Positions 44,826 to 53,342 of a stretch of 64,000 nucleotides of DNA are shown here, piece after piece (position 1 is the first letter of the stretch; each line of letters opens with the position of its first letter). Origin of the DNA: Bradyrhizobium sp. CSA112 (lineage in GTDB: Bacteria; Pseudomonadota; Alphaproteobacteria; Rhizobiales; Xanthobacteraceae); the NCBI RefSeq assembly GCF_029051645.1, contig NZ_JAACFS010000026.1, positions 44,705 through 108,704 of the forward strand, given 5' to 3'. A program made the position numbers and the translations under genes. Below the pieces are notes generated by a model, which was given only the letters and a program-made list of their open reading frames with translations, had not been told where the DNA came from and made no database searches.

Positions 44826-45965
44826 GTGAAAATTATGAAAAAGCGTAGCTTGATACTTCTTTTCGGCGCCATTGGCATCCTTGCGGCGGCCGGTTTCGTT
44901 ACCCGCTCCTCATGGATGGGCGGCAGCAGCAGCGCCCAGGGCCCGCAACGTCCGCGAATGGTATCGGTCGAGCTGGGAAAGGCGGAGCGCAAATCCGTGC
45001 CGGTCGATGTCGATGCGATCGGAATGGTGACGCCGATCTCCAGCGTGGCGCTGAAGTCGCGGCTGGAGACCACCATCCTCGCGGTTCATTTCGAGGACGG
45101 CGCCAAGGTCAACCAAGGCGATCTGCTGTTCACGCTGGACAGCCGCCAGATCGACGCGCAGATCGAGCAGGCCGAGGGCGTGCTCGCCAGGGACCAGGCG
45201 CAGCTCGAGGGCGCGCAGCGCGACCTTCGCCGCTTTACCGATCTCGTCGCCAAGGGCGCCACCACCCAGGTCAATGTCGACAACGCCAAAACGCAGTCCG
45301 ACATCCTGGCCGGCTCCATCAAGGCCAATCAGGCGGCGCTCGACAATCTGAAGGTCCAGAAAAGCTACACCACGATCCGCGCGCCGTTCTCGGGGCGCAT
45401 CAGCGTCGCCAATGTGAAGGTCGGCAATTTCGTCCGCCCGGCCGATACCACGCCGCTTGCGGTCATCAATCAGATGGCGCCGGTCTATGTGACCTTCTCG
45501 GTTCCGCAGCGCGTGTTGGCGGATCTGCGGGAATCGATGGCGAAAGGCGTCTCCGGCGTTACCGCCACCATCCCGGGCCACCAGCGCGCCGAGAGCGGCA
45601 AGGTCGCGATGGTCGAGAACACCGTGGATATGGCCACTGGCATGGTCACCGTGCGCGGCATCATGAATAACGAGAACGAGACGTTGTGGCCCGGGACGCT
45701 GGTCGCAACCAAGCTTATTATCCGAGCTGAGGACTCTGTCGTAGTGCCGACGGTCGCTGTGCAGCGTAGCCAGAGCGGCAATTTCGTCTTTGTCGTCAAG
45801 GACGGCACAGCCAAGGTCCAGCCGGTCAAGGTCGACCGCACCGCGCAGGGCATGTCGGTGATCTCGGAAGGACTCGCCGGCGACGAAAGCGTTGTTGTCG
45901 ACGGGCAATTGCTGCTGTCCGACGGATCGCGGGTCGAGCCGCGGGCCAAGAAGGCCGGGGCATAG
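44826..45965 (+). CDS. RND efflux periplasmic adaptor (MdtA-like)
   Basis: A 379-aa membrane-fusion protein of an RND pump. A hydrophobic N-terminus (LILLFGAIGILAAAGF) is followed by lipoyl-like halves (SRLETTILAVHFEDGAKVNQGDLL; YTTIRAPFSGRISVANVKVGNFV), a short coiled-coil hairpin, and the beta-barrel and membrane-proximal domains (MVTVRGIMNNENETLWPGT; SEGLAGDESVVVDGQLLL). The GTG at 44826 fits a GAGGA 8 nt upstream; the ATG at 44835 is an alternative. It is followed by the RND permease 3 bp downstream. Confidence 0.93.
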   Translation: MKIMKKRSLILLFGAIGILAAAGFVTRSSWMGGSSSAQGPQRPRMVSVELGKAERKSVPVDVDAIGMVTPISSVALKSRLETTILAVHFEDGAKVNQGDLLFTLDSRQIDAQIEQAEGVLARDQAQLEGAQRDLRRFTDLVAKGATTQVNVDNAKTQSDILAGSIKANQAALDNLKVQKSYTTIRAPFSGRISVANVKVGNFVRPADTTPLAVINQMAPVYVTFSVPQRVLADLRESMAKGVSGVTATIPGHQRAESGKVAMVENTVDMATGMVTVRGIMNNENETLWPGTLVATKLIIRAEDSVVVPTVAVQRSQSGNFVFVVKDGTAKVQPVKVDRTAQGMSVISEGLAGDESVVVDGQLLLSDGSRVEPRAKKAGA

Positions 45966-45968
45966 AAG

Positions 45969-48900
45969 ATGACGCTGTCCGAACTCTGCATCCGCCGGCC
46001 GGTCATGACGACGCTGATCACGGCGTCGATCATCGCGTTCGGGATCTTCGGCTTTCGCCTGCTGCCGGTCTCGGCGCTGCCGCGGGTCGATTTCCCGACC
46101 ATCGCCGTGACCGCAACCCTGCCGGGCGCGAGCGCGGATACCATGGCGGCCTCGGTCGCCGGCGTCATCGAGCGCCAGCTCTCGACGATCGCGGGCATCT
46201 CGTCGATGTCGTCGAACTCGTCGCAGGGCACCAGCACCATCACCATCCAATTCGATCTCAACCGCAACATCGATGCCGCGGCGCTCGACGTGCAGACCGC
46301 GCTGACGATCGCGCAGCGCCGGTTGCCGCGTGAGATGATCATCCCGCCGAGTTTCCGCAAAGTGAATCCGGCCGATTTCCCGGTGCTGTTCGTGGTGCTC
46401 GGCTCGTCGACGCTACCGCTGTCGGCGGTCAACGAGTATGGCGAGATCACGATCGGCCAAACCCTGTCGCAGATACCCGGCGTCGCCCAGGTCAGCGTCT
46501 ACGGCGCGCAGAAATTCGCCGTTCGCGTTCAGGCCGACCCGGAAGCCGCCGCGGCGCGCGGGCTGTCGCTTGAAGACATCCGCAATGCAGTTTCGGCCGC
46601 CAATTCCTCGACCCCGGTCGGCACGCTGAACGGACCGAAACAGGACGTCGCGCTGCAGGCCTCCGGCCAGATGGACAAGGCGATGGACTATCGCCAGATC
46701 GTGGTGGCCTGGCGCAACGGCTCCCCGGTCAAGCTCGACGAGGTCGCGCGGATCTACGACAGCGTCGAGAACGAGCGCATTGCGAGTTGGCTGAACGGCG
46801 ACCGTTCCATCGTACTCGGCATCCAGAAGCAGCCGGACGCCAACACCGTGGCGGTGGTCGATTCCATCCTGGCCAAACTGCCGGTGCTGCGGGCGCAGAT
46901 CCCGCCATCGGTCTCGATCAACGTCCTGATGGACCGATCCATTTCCATTCGTCAGGCGGTGGCCGACGTCGAGGAGACGCTGCTGATTGCGGTCGGGCTG
47001 GTCATCCTGGTGATCTTCCTGTTCCTGCGCTCGGCGTCCGCGACCTTCATTCCGGCGCTGGCGGTTCCGATTTCGCTGTTCGGCACCTGCGCGGTGATGT
47101 ACGCGCTCGATTACTCCATCAACAACATGACGCTGCTGGCGCTGACGCTGTCGGTCGGTTTCGTGGTCGACGACGCCATTGTCATGCTGGAAAACATCGT
47201 CCGCCACATCGAGCACGGCATGCGGCCGTTCGAGGCCGCGCTGAAGGGCGCGCGCGAGATCGGCTTTACGATCATTTCGATCACCTTCTCGCTGATCGCC
47301 GTGTTCATTCCGGTGCTGTTGATGGGCGGCATCGTCGGCCGCGTGTTCCGCGAATTCGCCGTCACGGTATCGGTCGCCATCCTGGTATCCGGGTTCGTCT
47401 CGCTGACGCTGACGCCGATGCTGTGCGCGCGTGTGCTGCGGGCGCATGACGCGACCAAGCGGCCGAACATCGTGCTCCGCATTTTCGAGAGGATGTTTGC
47501 TTCCTGGCTGCGCGCCTATGAATGGACGCTTGACTGGGTGCTGGCCCGAAAATTCCTGATGCTGATGGTGACGCTCGCGACGCTGGGCGGCACCGTCTAC
47601 CTCTACATGATCGTGCCGAAGGGCTTCTTCCCGCAGGAGGACACTGGCTTCCTGATCGGCGTGACCGAAGCTGCCACAGACACCTCGTTCGATGCGATGA
47701 AGGAGCGGCAGCAGGCGCTGGTCGACGTGCTGAGATCCGATCCGGCGATCGACTACATCAACTCCACCGTCGGCTCGGGCGGCCCCAATCCGACGGCGAA
47801 TTATGGACGCCTGTTTATCGCCCTGAAGCCGAAAAAGGAGCGCGACAACCTCAACACCATCATCGGGCGGCTGCGTGCCAATGCGCGGCAGGTTCCGGGC
47901 ATGCAGGCGTTCTTCCAGCCGATCCAGAACCTCAATATCGGCGGCCGGATTTCCAAGAGCCAGTATCAATACGTGATGCAGAGCGGCGACACCGATTCGC
48001 TGTACCGGCTGGCGCCTGAGATGCGCGAAAAGATCGAGAAGCTGCCGGGCCTGCTGGACGTCACCACCGACCTCTACATCAAGAACCCGCAGATGACGGT
48101 CGACATCGACCGCGAAAAGGCCGCGGTCTACGGCATCACCGTCGATCAGGTGCGCAACCAGCTCTACAACGCCTACGGCTCGCGCCAGGTCGGCACCATC
48201 TACATGCCTTCGAACGACTACCAGATCATCCTGGAAGTGCAGCCGCAGTTCCGCGTCGATCCGTCTGACCTGTCCAAGCTCTACATGAAGACGCAGAACA
48301 ACCAGACCATCCCGCTGTCGGCGGTGGCAAGGCTGGTTCCGACGGTCGGTCCGCTGCAGATCAACCATCAGGCGCAGCAGCCGGCGGTGACGATCTCCTT
48401 CAATCTCGCGCCGGGCAATTCGCTGGGCTATGCGGTCGACAAGATCACCGAGCTCGAGCAGGCTTCGAACCTGCCGGCGACCATCGCCACCGGCTTCTCC
48501 GGCACCGCGCAGGTGTTCCAGGATTCGCTGCGCGGGCAGGGCGTGCTGATCCTCGCCGCCGTGTTCGCGGCGTTCGTGATCCTCGGCATTCTCTACGAGA
48601 GCTTCATCCACCCCATTACCATCATCTCAGGCCTGCCGTCGGCCGGCATCGGCGCGATCCTCACCTTGATGCTGTTCGGGATGGAGATGTCTGTCATCGC
48701 GATGATCGGCATCGTGATGCTGGTCGGCATCGTCAAAAAGAACGCGATCATGATGGTGGACTTTGCGCTGGAGCGCCGCCGCGTCGGCCTCAGCGCCGAG
48801 CATGCGATCCGGGAGGCGGCGCTGTTGCGTTTCCGCCCGATCATGATGACGACGTTTGCCGCGATCTTCGGCACGCTGCCGATTGCGCTCGGCGCCGGCG

Positions 48901-49097
48901 CCGGCGCCGAACTGCGGCAGCCGCTCGGCGTCGCGGTGGTCGGCGGCCTCTGCCTGTCGCAACTGCTGACGCTCTACATCACGCCGGTTGTCTACATCTA
49001 TCTCGACCGCATCGACCGCCGCCTGCGGCGCAAGCTCGAGCCGCAACTGGCCGAGACCGGCGAGGATGAGCGGCCGCACGTGGTTGCCGCCGAATGA
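45969..49097 (+). CDS. RND multidrug efflux permease (MdtB/C-like HAE1 family)
   Basis: A 1042-aa inner-membrane proton/drug antiporter. It starts MTLSELCIRRPVMTTLI, has the HAE1 motif A LPRVDFPTIAVTATLPGASA, and two repeats each with a large periplasmic loop. TM4 contains the proton-relay DD in LSVGFVVDDAIVMLENIVRH, and the second half has MLVGIVKKNAIMMVDFAL. No outer-membrane channel gene follows; the amidohydrolase is coupled instead (4-bp overlap). The substrate range cannot be read from sequence. Confidence 0.95.
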   Translation: MTLSELCIRRPVMTTLITASIIAFGIFGFRLLPVSALPRVDFPTIAVTATLPGASADTMAASVAGVIERQLSTIAGISSMSSNSSQGTSTITIQFDLNRNIDAAALDVQTALTIAQRRLPREMIIPPSFRKVNPADFPVLFVVLGSSTLPLSAVNEYGEITIGQTLSQIPGVAQVSVYGAQKFAVRVQADPEAAAARGLSLEDIRNAVSAANSSTPVGTLNGPKQDVALQASGQMDKAMDYRQIVVAWRNGSPVKLDEVARIYDSVENERIASWLNGDRSIVLGIQKQPDANTVAVVDSILAKLPVLRAQIPPSVSINVLMDRSISIRQAVADVEETLLIAVGLVILVIFLFLRSASATFIPALAVPISLFGTCAVMYALDYSINNMTLLALTLSVGFVVDDAIVMLENIVRHIEHGMRPFEAALKGAREIGFTIISITFSLIAVFIPVLLMGGIVGRVFREFAVTVSVAILVSGFVSLTLTPMLCARVLRAHDATKRPNIVLRIFERMFASWLRAYEWTLDWVLARKFLMLMVTLATLGGTVYLYMIVPKGFFPQEDTGFLIGVTEAATDTSFDAMKERQQALVDVLRSDPAIDYINSTVGSGGPNPTANYGRLFIALKPKKERDNLNTIIGRLRANARQVPGMQAFFQPIQNLNIGGRISKSQYQYVMQSGDTDSLYRLAPEMREKIEKLPGLLDVTTDLYIKNPQMTVDIDREKAAVYGITVDQVRNQLYNAYGSRQVGTIYMPSNDYQIILEVQPQFRVDPSDLSKLYMKTQNNQTIPLSAVARLVPTVGPLQINHQAQQPAVTISFNLAPGNSLGYAVDKITELEQASNLPATIATGFSGTAQVFQDSLRGQGVLILAAVFAAFVILGILYESFIHPITIISGLPSAGIGAILTLMLFGMEMSVIAMIGIVMLVGIVKKNAIMMVDFALERRRVGLSAEHAIREAALLRFRPIMMTTFAAIFGTLPIALGAGAGAELRQPLGVAVVGGLCLSQLLTLYITPVVYIYLDRIDRRLRRKLEPQLAETGEDERPHVVAAE

Positions 49098-49960
49098 TGA
49101 CCGTCAGCCGCGTGATACGGTCGGTTGCGCGGGGCGCCGCTGTCCTGATCACGCTCGCATGCGTTGCCGGCGCCTTCAGTCCTGCCCGTGCCGATGATCC
49201 GATCGAAATCTTCGACGCCCATATGCACTACAATTGGGAACCAAAACCCTATTACGGCGTCGACGAGGTGCTTGCGCTGTTCAAGAAGCACCGCGTCACC
49301 GGCATCCTCGCCACCAGCCGCCCGAACACCGGTACGCACGCGCTCATGGATGCAAAGCCCGAGGGCCTGCAGATCGTCCCCTTCATCCGGCCCTATCGTG
49401 TGCGCGCCGACATCCAGACCTGGTTCGGCGATCCCTTCATCTTCGATCTCGTGCAGGACGAATTCAAGCGCGGCTATTACCGCGGCATCGGTGAATTCCA
49501 CATCTCGGGCAAGGCGGCGGAGAGCGAATGGGTAAAAAAGACCGTCGATTTCGCGGTTGAGCACGACCTTTATCTGCACGCCCATGCCGATGACGTCGCT
49601 GTCGAGATCCTGATGCGGCACAATCCGCGCGCCCGCATCATCTGGGCCCATACCGGCTTTGGCCTCTCGACCGACCGCGTCGCCGAGATGCTTTCGAAAT
49701 ATCCGAAGCTGTGGGGCGAATTGTCCTACCGCGGCGGCATCGTCAATGGCAGCGGCAAGCTGACGGCCGAATGGCGCGCGCTGTTCGAGCGTTTCCCGGA
49801 CCGTTTCCTGCTCGGCTCCGACACGTGGATCAACGAGCGCTGGGAGAGCTACGGCGAGATCATGGCCGGCTATCGGGCATGGCTGGCGCAGTTGCCGCCA
49901 AAGATCGCGGCGCAGATCGCACATGGCAACGCGAAGGCGCTGTTCGGCGGCGAGCGCTGA
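49094..49960 (+). CDS. Exported amidohydrolase-family protein
   Basis: A 288-aa protein with a signal peptide (about 1-33, ending FSPARA). The mature part has the metal-binding start FDAHMHYNWE, HAHADDVAVEIL, WAHTGFGLS and LLGSDTWINERW, as in amidohydrolase_2/TIM-barrel metalloenzymes. Its ATG overlaps the RND permease stop by 4 bp, so it is expressed with the pump. A decayed copy of its C-terminal end is at 50855-50957. The substrate is unknown; a link to the pumped compound is inference. Confidence 0.88.
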   Translation: MMTVSRVIRSVARGAAVLITLACVAGAFSPARADDPIEIFDAHMHYNWEPKPYYGVDEVLALFKKHRVTGILATSRPNTGTHALMDAKPEGLQIVPFIRPYRVRADIQTWFGDPFIFDLVQDEFKRGYYRGIGEFHISGKAAESEWVKKTVDFAVEHDLYLHAHADDVAVEILMRHNPRARIIWAHTGFGLSTDRVAEMLSKYPKLWGELSYRGGIVNGSGKLTAEWRALFERFPDRFLLGSDTWINERWESYGEIMAGYRAWLAQLPPKIAAQIAHGNAKALFGGER

Positions 49961-50308
49961 GCGCGAGGCATGGGCGGCGCAGTTCCCACGCTGTGAAGGT
50001 GGGTTTCACCGCCGAAAATGGCAGGACACCGGAAGTTCCCGGCGGTTCCTGGGCCATTCACGGAAGATCATGCTCCGGCTTCTGAAAATGCACCAGAATT
50101 TGCGCTGCCGCGCTCGGCATGAAATTGTTTTTTGGACCGGCCGCCGCCCGCTGGTAAGATCACGTGATTATGTGCTGAACCTTTCTTCCGTCGCTAAGAC
50201 CCATAATTGTGTCCGAGCCTGCAGGCTGGACGATCCCCAGAAGTTCAGCCGCTGGCGGGGCACGGCAAGCATTCCACATTTTTAGTTCCAGCAAGCGAGG
50301 AGAAGCCT
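49961..50308 (+). other. 348-bp spacer upstream of the AOC-barrel gene
   Basis: No gene is supported here. The segment has a moderately AT-rich part (50125-50210, GAAATTGTTTTTTGG and AAGACCCATAATTGTG) that probably holds the promoter of the next gene, and a run of short mixed frames without domains. No tRNA, terminator or known repeat was recognised. Confidence 0.45.
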
Positions 50309-50785
50309 ATGCGCAAGTCTCTCGCCGTTTTCCTTTCTGGCGTAGCACTGATCATGGCGGCGTCGACCGCACTAGCCGGAGAGCAGGTACTCGAATTCAA
50401 GCTCGTCACCAAGCCGATCGACTACAAGGTAACAGAGGCAACAAACATCGAAGGCCAGACGGTCGCGTCGGGCAGACTGTTCGGCGTCGCCGTCTTCAAG
50501 GACGGCCGCATCGGGGTGAAAGAGTTCGTCAATTCCGCAGACTTGCTCAAAGGCACGGGACCCTTCTACGGCTACAGCACCTACACGTTCGAGGAGGGCT
50601 CGATCACGGCGCGTTACACCGGCTCGGTCAAAGAGGGCCGGTCAAACGGTGAATATACGATCCTCTCGGGCACGGGTGCCTATGCGAACGCTACGGGCAC
50701 GGGCAGCATCGAAAGCGCGCCGAACCCGTTCAAGGGCGTCAACCTCTTGAACATAAAACTCGTCGTCAAAACGCCCGGTACGTAA
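50309..50785 (+). CDS. Exported AOC-like barrel protein
   Basis: A 158-aa protein with a signal peptide (about 1-23, ending STALA) and an all-beta mature domain: FKDGRIGVKEFVNSADLLKG, YGYSTYTFEEGSITARYTGS and GEYTILSGTGAYANATGTGS. The G-T-G-x-Y/F pattern is that of the allene-oxide-cyclase/dirigent-like barrel. The ATG at 50309 has GAGGAG 6 nt upstream. The ligand or partner is unknown. It stands alone in its transcription unit. Confidence 0.82.
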   Translation: MRKSLAVFLSGVALIMAASTALAGEQVLEFKLVTKPIDYKVTEATNIEGQTVASGRLFGVAVFKDGRIGVKEFVNSADLLKGTGPFYGYSTYTFEEGSITARYTGSVKEGRSNGEYTILSGTGAYANATGTGSIESAPNPFKGVNLLNIKLVVKTPGT

Positions 50786-50854
50786 GAGGCCTTACACGCA
50801 GACGCGCCTCCGCCACTCTGGTGCCGTGAGGTGCGGCTCATGCGCATGCGCTAT

Positions 50855-50957
50855 TGGCGAGATCCTGGCCGGCTATCGGGCGGGCTCGCGCAGTTGCCGC
50901 CGAAGATCACGGAGCAGATAGCGCACGGCAATGCGCGGGCACTGTTCGGCGACGGCT
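50855..50957 (+). pseudogene. Decayed 3' fragment of the amidohydrolase gene
   Basis: The DNA GGCGAGATCCTGGCCGGCTATCGGG then CGCAGTTGCCGCCGAAGATC and TGTTCGGCGACGGC aligns with the last ~105 bp of the amidohydrolase gene (49855-49960: GGCGAGATCATGGCC...). Translated after a 1-bp deletion it reads LAQLPPKITEQIAHGNARAL, against LAQLPPKIAAQIAHGNAKAL in the intact gene. There is no start or upstream part. It lies between the AOC-barrel gene and the Bug-receptor gene. Confidence 0.8.
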
Positions 50958-50982
50958 GCACTGCACGGTTTGAGGGAGCGCC

Positions 50983-51957
50983 TCAATCCGCAAACTGATT
51001 GGCCGCCTTGATGATCGGCGCCCAGCGATCGACTTCGCTGATCAGTTTTGCCTTCAGGGCTTCAGGCGTTGCTTCGTTTTGCGGGACGGGCTCGGTGTTG
51101 ATGTCGTTGAACCGCTTCACCAGGTCCGGGTCGCGTAACGCTTCCTGCAGCGTCTTGGAGAGTTTCTGGATGATGTCGTCGGGCGTGCCCTTGGGCGCAT
51201 AGATGCCGTGCCAGGCGCCGACTTCAAAACCCTTCAAACCGGCTTCATCGGCGCTCGGAAGATCGGGCATGGACGCGAGGCGCGACTTCGTGGTGATGGC
51301 GTAGGCTTTGACCAGCTTCGATGCGATCGGGCTTGTGGTGTTCGTCGTTTGGTCGCAGGAGAGGTCGATCTGCTTGGCGATCAGATCGTTCATGACGGGA
51401 GCATTGCCCTTGTAGGGCACTGTCAGGATTTCCTTGCCGACGGCGGTCATGAACAGCATGCCGCAAAGATGCGAAGCGGCGCCAAGGCCCGCATTGCCAA
51501 ATGTCATCTTGTCGCCGTTGGCCTTCATGTAGGTGATGAGCTCGGCCAGCGTGTTCGGCGGTAAATCGGGACGGCCGATGATCGTCATCGGCGCGTTGGT
51601 CACGAGCCCAACAGGCGCGAACGCCGTCTTGGTGTCGTAGGGCAGCTTGCGATACAGCGTCGCGGCCGTAGAGATGCCGATGTGATGGATCAGCAGCGTG
51701 TAGCCGTCGGGTTCGGCGCGTGAGGCCCGCGTCGCCGCGATCGTGCCGCCGGCGCCCGTTGCGTTCTCGATCACGATCGTCTGGTTCAACAGCTTCGACA
51801 TCGACTGCGCGGTCACCCGCGCCACCGTGTCGGTCGCACCGCCGGCGGCGAAGGGGACCAGCAGCGTGATCGGCCGGTTCGGATAGCTCTGCGCCAGTGC
51901 CGCGGAGCTGACCATAGCGAACGCGAGCGCAATGGTGGCTGTCTTCTTCGTCTGCAT
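50983..51957 (-). CDS. Bug/TctC-family solute-binding protein of a tartrate/malate-type operon
   Basis: A 324-aa exported receptor. Signal peptide about 1-22 (ending AALAQ), PNRPITLLVPFAAGGATDTV loop, ENATGAGGTI and VPYKGNAPVMNDLIAKQID. The ATG at 51957 has a GGGAG about 8 nt upstream. It lies 83 bp downstream of the tartrate-dehydrogenase-like gene on the same strand, so a C4-dicarboxylate or hydroxy-acid ligand is a reasonable guess. No tctAB membrane genes are nearby. Confidence 0.9.
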   Translation of the reverse strand: MQTKKTATIALAFAMVSSAALAQSYPNRPITLLVPFAAGGATDTVARVTAQSMSKLLNQTIVIENATGAGGTIAATRASRAEPDGYTLLIHHIGISTAATLYRKLPYDTKTAFAPVGLVTNAPMTIIGRPDLPPNTLAELITYMKANGDKMTFGNAGLGAASHLCGMLFMTAVGKEILTVPYKGNAPVMNDLIAKQIDLSCDQTTNTTSPIASKLVKAYAITTKSRLASMPDLPSADEAGLKGFEVGAWHGIYAPKGTPDDIIQKLSKTLQEALRDPDLVKRFNDINTEPVPQNEATPEALKAKLISEVDRWAPIIKAANQFAD

Positions 51958-52040
51958 CGTCTGCTCCCTGAGTTCTTGTTCTGGTTTTTCTCGCGGGCTT
52001 TTTGCCTCACGATCGATCCGTCGTGGCCGGTGACCGGCCG

Positions 52041-53114
52041 TCACACGTTAGAGCTATGGATGGCGTCCACGACGGCTGCGGTAACGTCCTTCGTCGTCGC
52101 GGTGCCGCCGACATCGGGGGTGGTGATGCCGGCGCCCGTGACCTGCTCCACGGCGCGCATCAGCCGCGCCGAGGCCTCGGCCTCGCCGAGGTGATCGAGC
52201 ATCTGCGACGCCGTCCAGAAGCTGGCGACCGGGTTGGCGATGCCCTTGCCGGTGATGTCGAACGCCGAGCCATGGATCGGCTCGAACATCGACGGAAAGC
52301 GACGCTCGGGATCGATATTCGCGGTGGGCGCCACGCCAAGGCTGCCGGCCAGCGCGCCGGCGAGGTCGGACAAGATATCGGCATGCAGGTTGGTCGCCAC
52401 GATGGTGTCGAGGCTCTGCGGCTTCAGCGTCATCCGCACCGTCATCGCATCGACCAGCATCTTGTCCCAGGTGACATCAGGGAATTCTTTCGAGACCTCG
52501 TCGGCGATCTCGTCCCACATCACCATGCCGTGCCGCTGCGCATTCGACTTGGTGACCACGGTGAGGAGCTTTCGCGGCCGCGACTGCGCGAGGTGGAACG
52601 CGTAGCGCATGATGCGCTGGACTCCGACGCGGGTGAAGATAGCGACCTCCGTGCCGACTTCTTCCGGCAGACCGCGATGCACCCGGCCGCCACAGCCGGC
52701 ATATTCGCCTTCGGAGTTTTCGCGCACGATAACCCAGTCGAGGTCGCCGGGGCCGGCATGGCGGAGCGGCGAGGTGATGCCGGGCAGGATCCGGGTCGGC
52801 CGGACGTTGGCGTATTGGTCAAAGCCTTGGCAGATCGGCAGCCGCAGACCCCACAGCGTGATGTGATCGGGAACATCGGGCGCGCCGACCGCACCGAAAT
52901 AGATCGCGTCGAATTTCTTCAGCGTGGCCAGCCCATCGGCCGGCATCATCACGCCGTGCTTGCGATGGTAGTCGGAGCCCCAATCGAAGGTTTCGATGTT
53001 GAACCTGACGTCCCCGAGCCGCTTCTGAAGGCTTTCGAGAGCCTGGACACCAGCGGCGATGACTTCTGGGCCGATCCCGTCGGCCGGAATGGCCGCGATT
53101 GAATATTCACGCAT
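52041..53114 (-). CDS. Tartrate/D-malate dehydrogenase-like beta-decarboxylating dehydrogenase
   Basis: A 357-aa member of the isocitrate/isopropylmalate dehydrogenase family. Signatures are AIPADGIGPEVIAAGVQALE, FDWGSDYHRKHGVMMPADG, DWVIVRENSEGEYAG, TKSNAQRHGMVMWDEIADE and the metal site NLHADILSDLAGALAGSLG, followed by FEPIHGSAFDITGKG. The WGSDYH and GRVHRG features suit tartrate/D-malate enzymes more than LeuB. The ATG at 53114 has AGGAG 7 nt upstream. A divergent LysR gene lies across a 228-bp region. Confidence 0.9.
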   Translation of the reverse strand: MREYSIAAIPADGIGPEVIAAGVQALESLQKRLGDVRFNIETFDWGSDYHRKHGVMMPADGLATLKKFDAIYFGAVGAPDVPDHITLWGLRLPICQGFDQYANVRPTRILPGITSPLRHAGPGDLDWVIVRENSEGEYAGCGGRVHRGLPEEVGTEVAIFTRVGVQRIMRYAFHLAQSRPRKLLTVVTKSNAQRHGMVMWDEIADEVSKEFPDVTWDKMLVDAMTVRMTLKPQSLDTIVATNLHADILSDLAGALAGSLGVAPTANIDPERRFPSMFEPIHGSAFDITGKGIANPVASFWTASQMLDHLGEAEASARLMRAVEQVTGAGITTPDVGGTATTKDVTAAVVDAIHSSNV

Positions 53115-53154
53115 CGAATTCTCCTTGGAAGGGCCTAGGCCCGCGGCTTGTCCA

Positions 53155-53238
53155 CGTCATTGCGAGCGCAGCGAAGCAATCCACGCCTCCGCTTGCGTTG
53201 AAATGGATTGCTTCGTCGCTTCGCTCCTCGCAATGACG
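53155..53238. repeat. Palindromic intergenic repeat, family A, copy 3
   Basis: Begins CGTCATTGCGAGCGCAGCG, identical for at least 26 bp to copy 2 at 30328, and ends CTCCTCGCAATGACG. It lies in the divergent promoter region between the dehydrogenase and LysR genes, so it may influence one of the two promoters. Confidence 0.88.
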
Positions 53239-53342
53239 ACGAGGCCAGTCTTGCGCTCCGGACATCCTGCGGTCCTCGGCAATGCGAGACAACCGCCTCG
53301 CGTTTATACAAAAAATTGATATAATCCTCCGCGGGAGGGTCG

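Noticed and set aside
46413..48611. A 732-codon open frame on the minus strand opposite the RND permease
   Set aside because: Long antisense frames are expected in GC-rich codons; composition (Arg/His/Asp/Gln-rich) has no recognisable fold and the plus-strand permease is beyond doubt.
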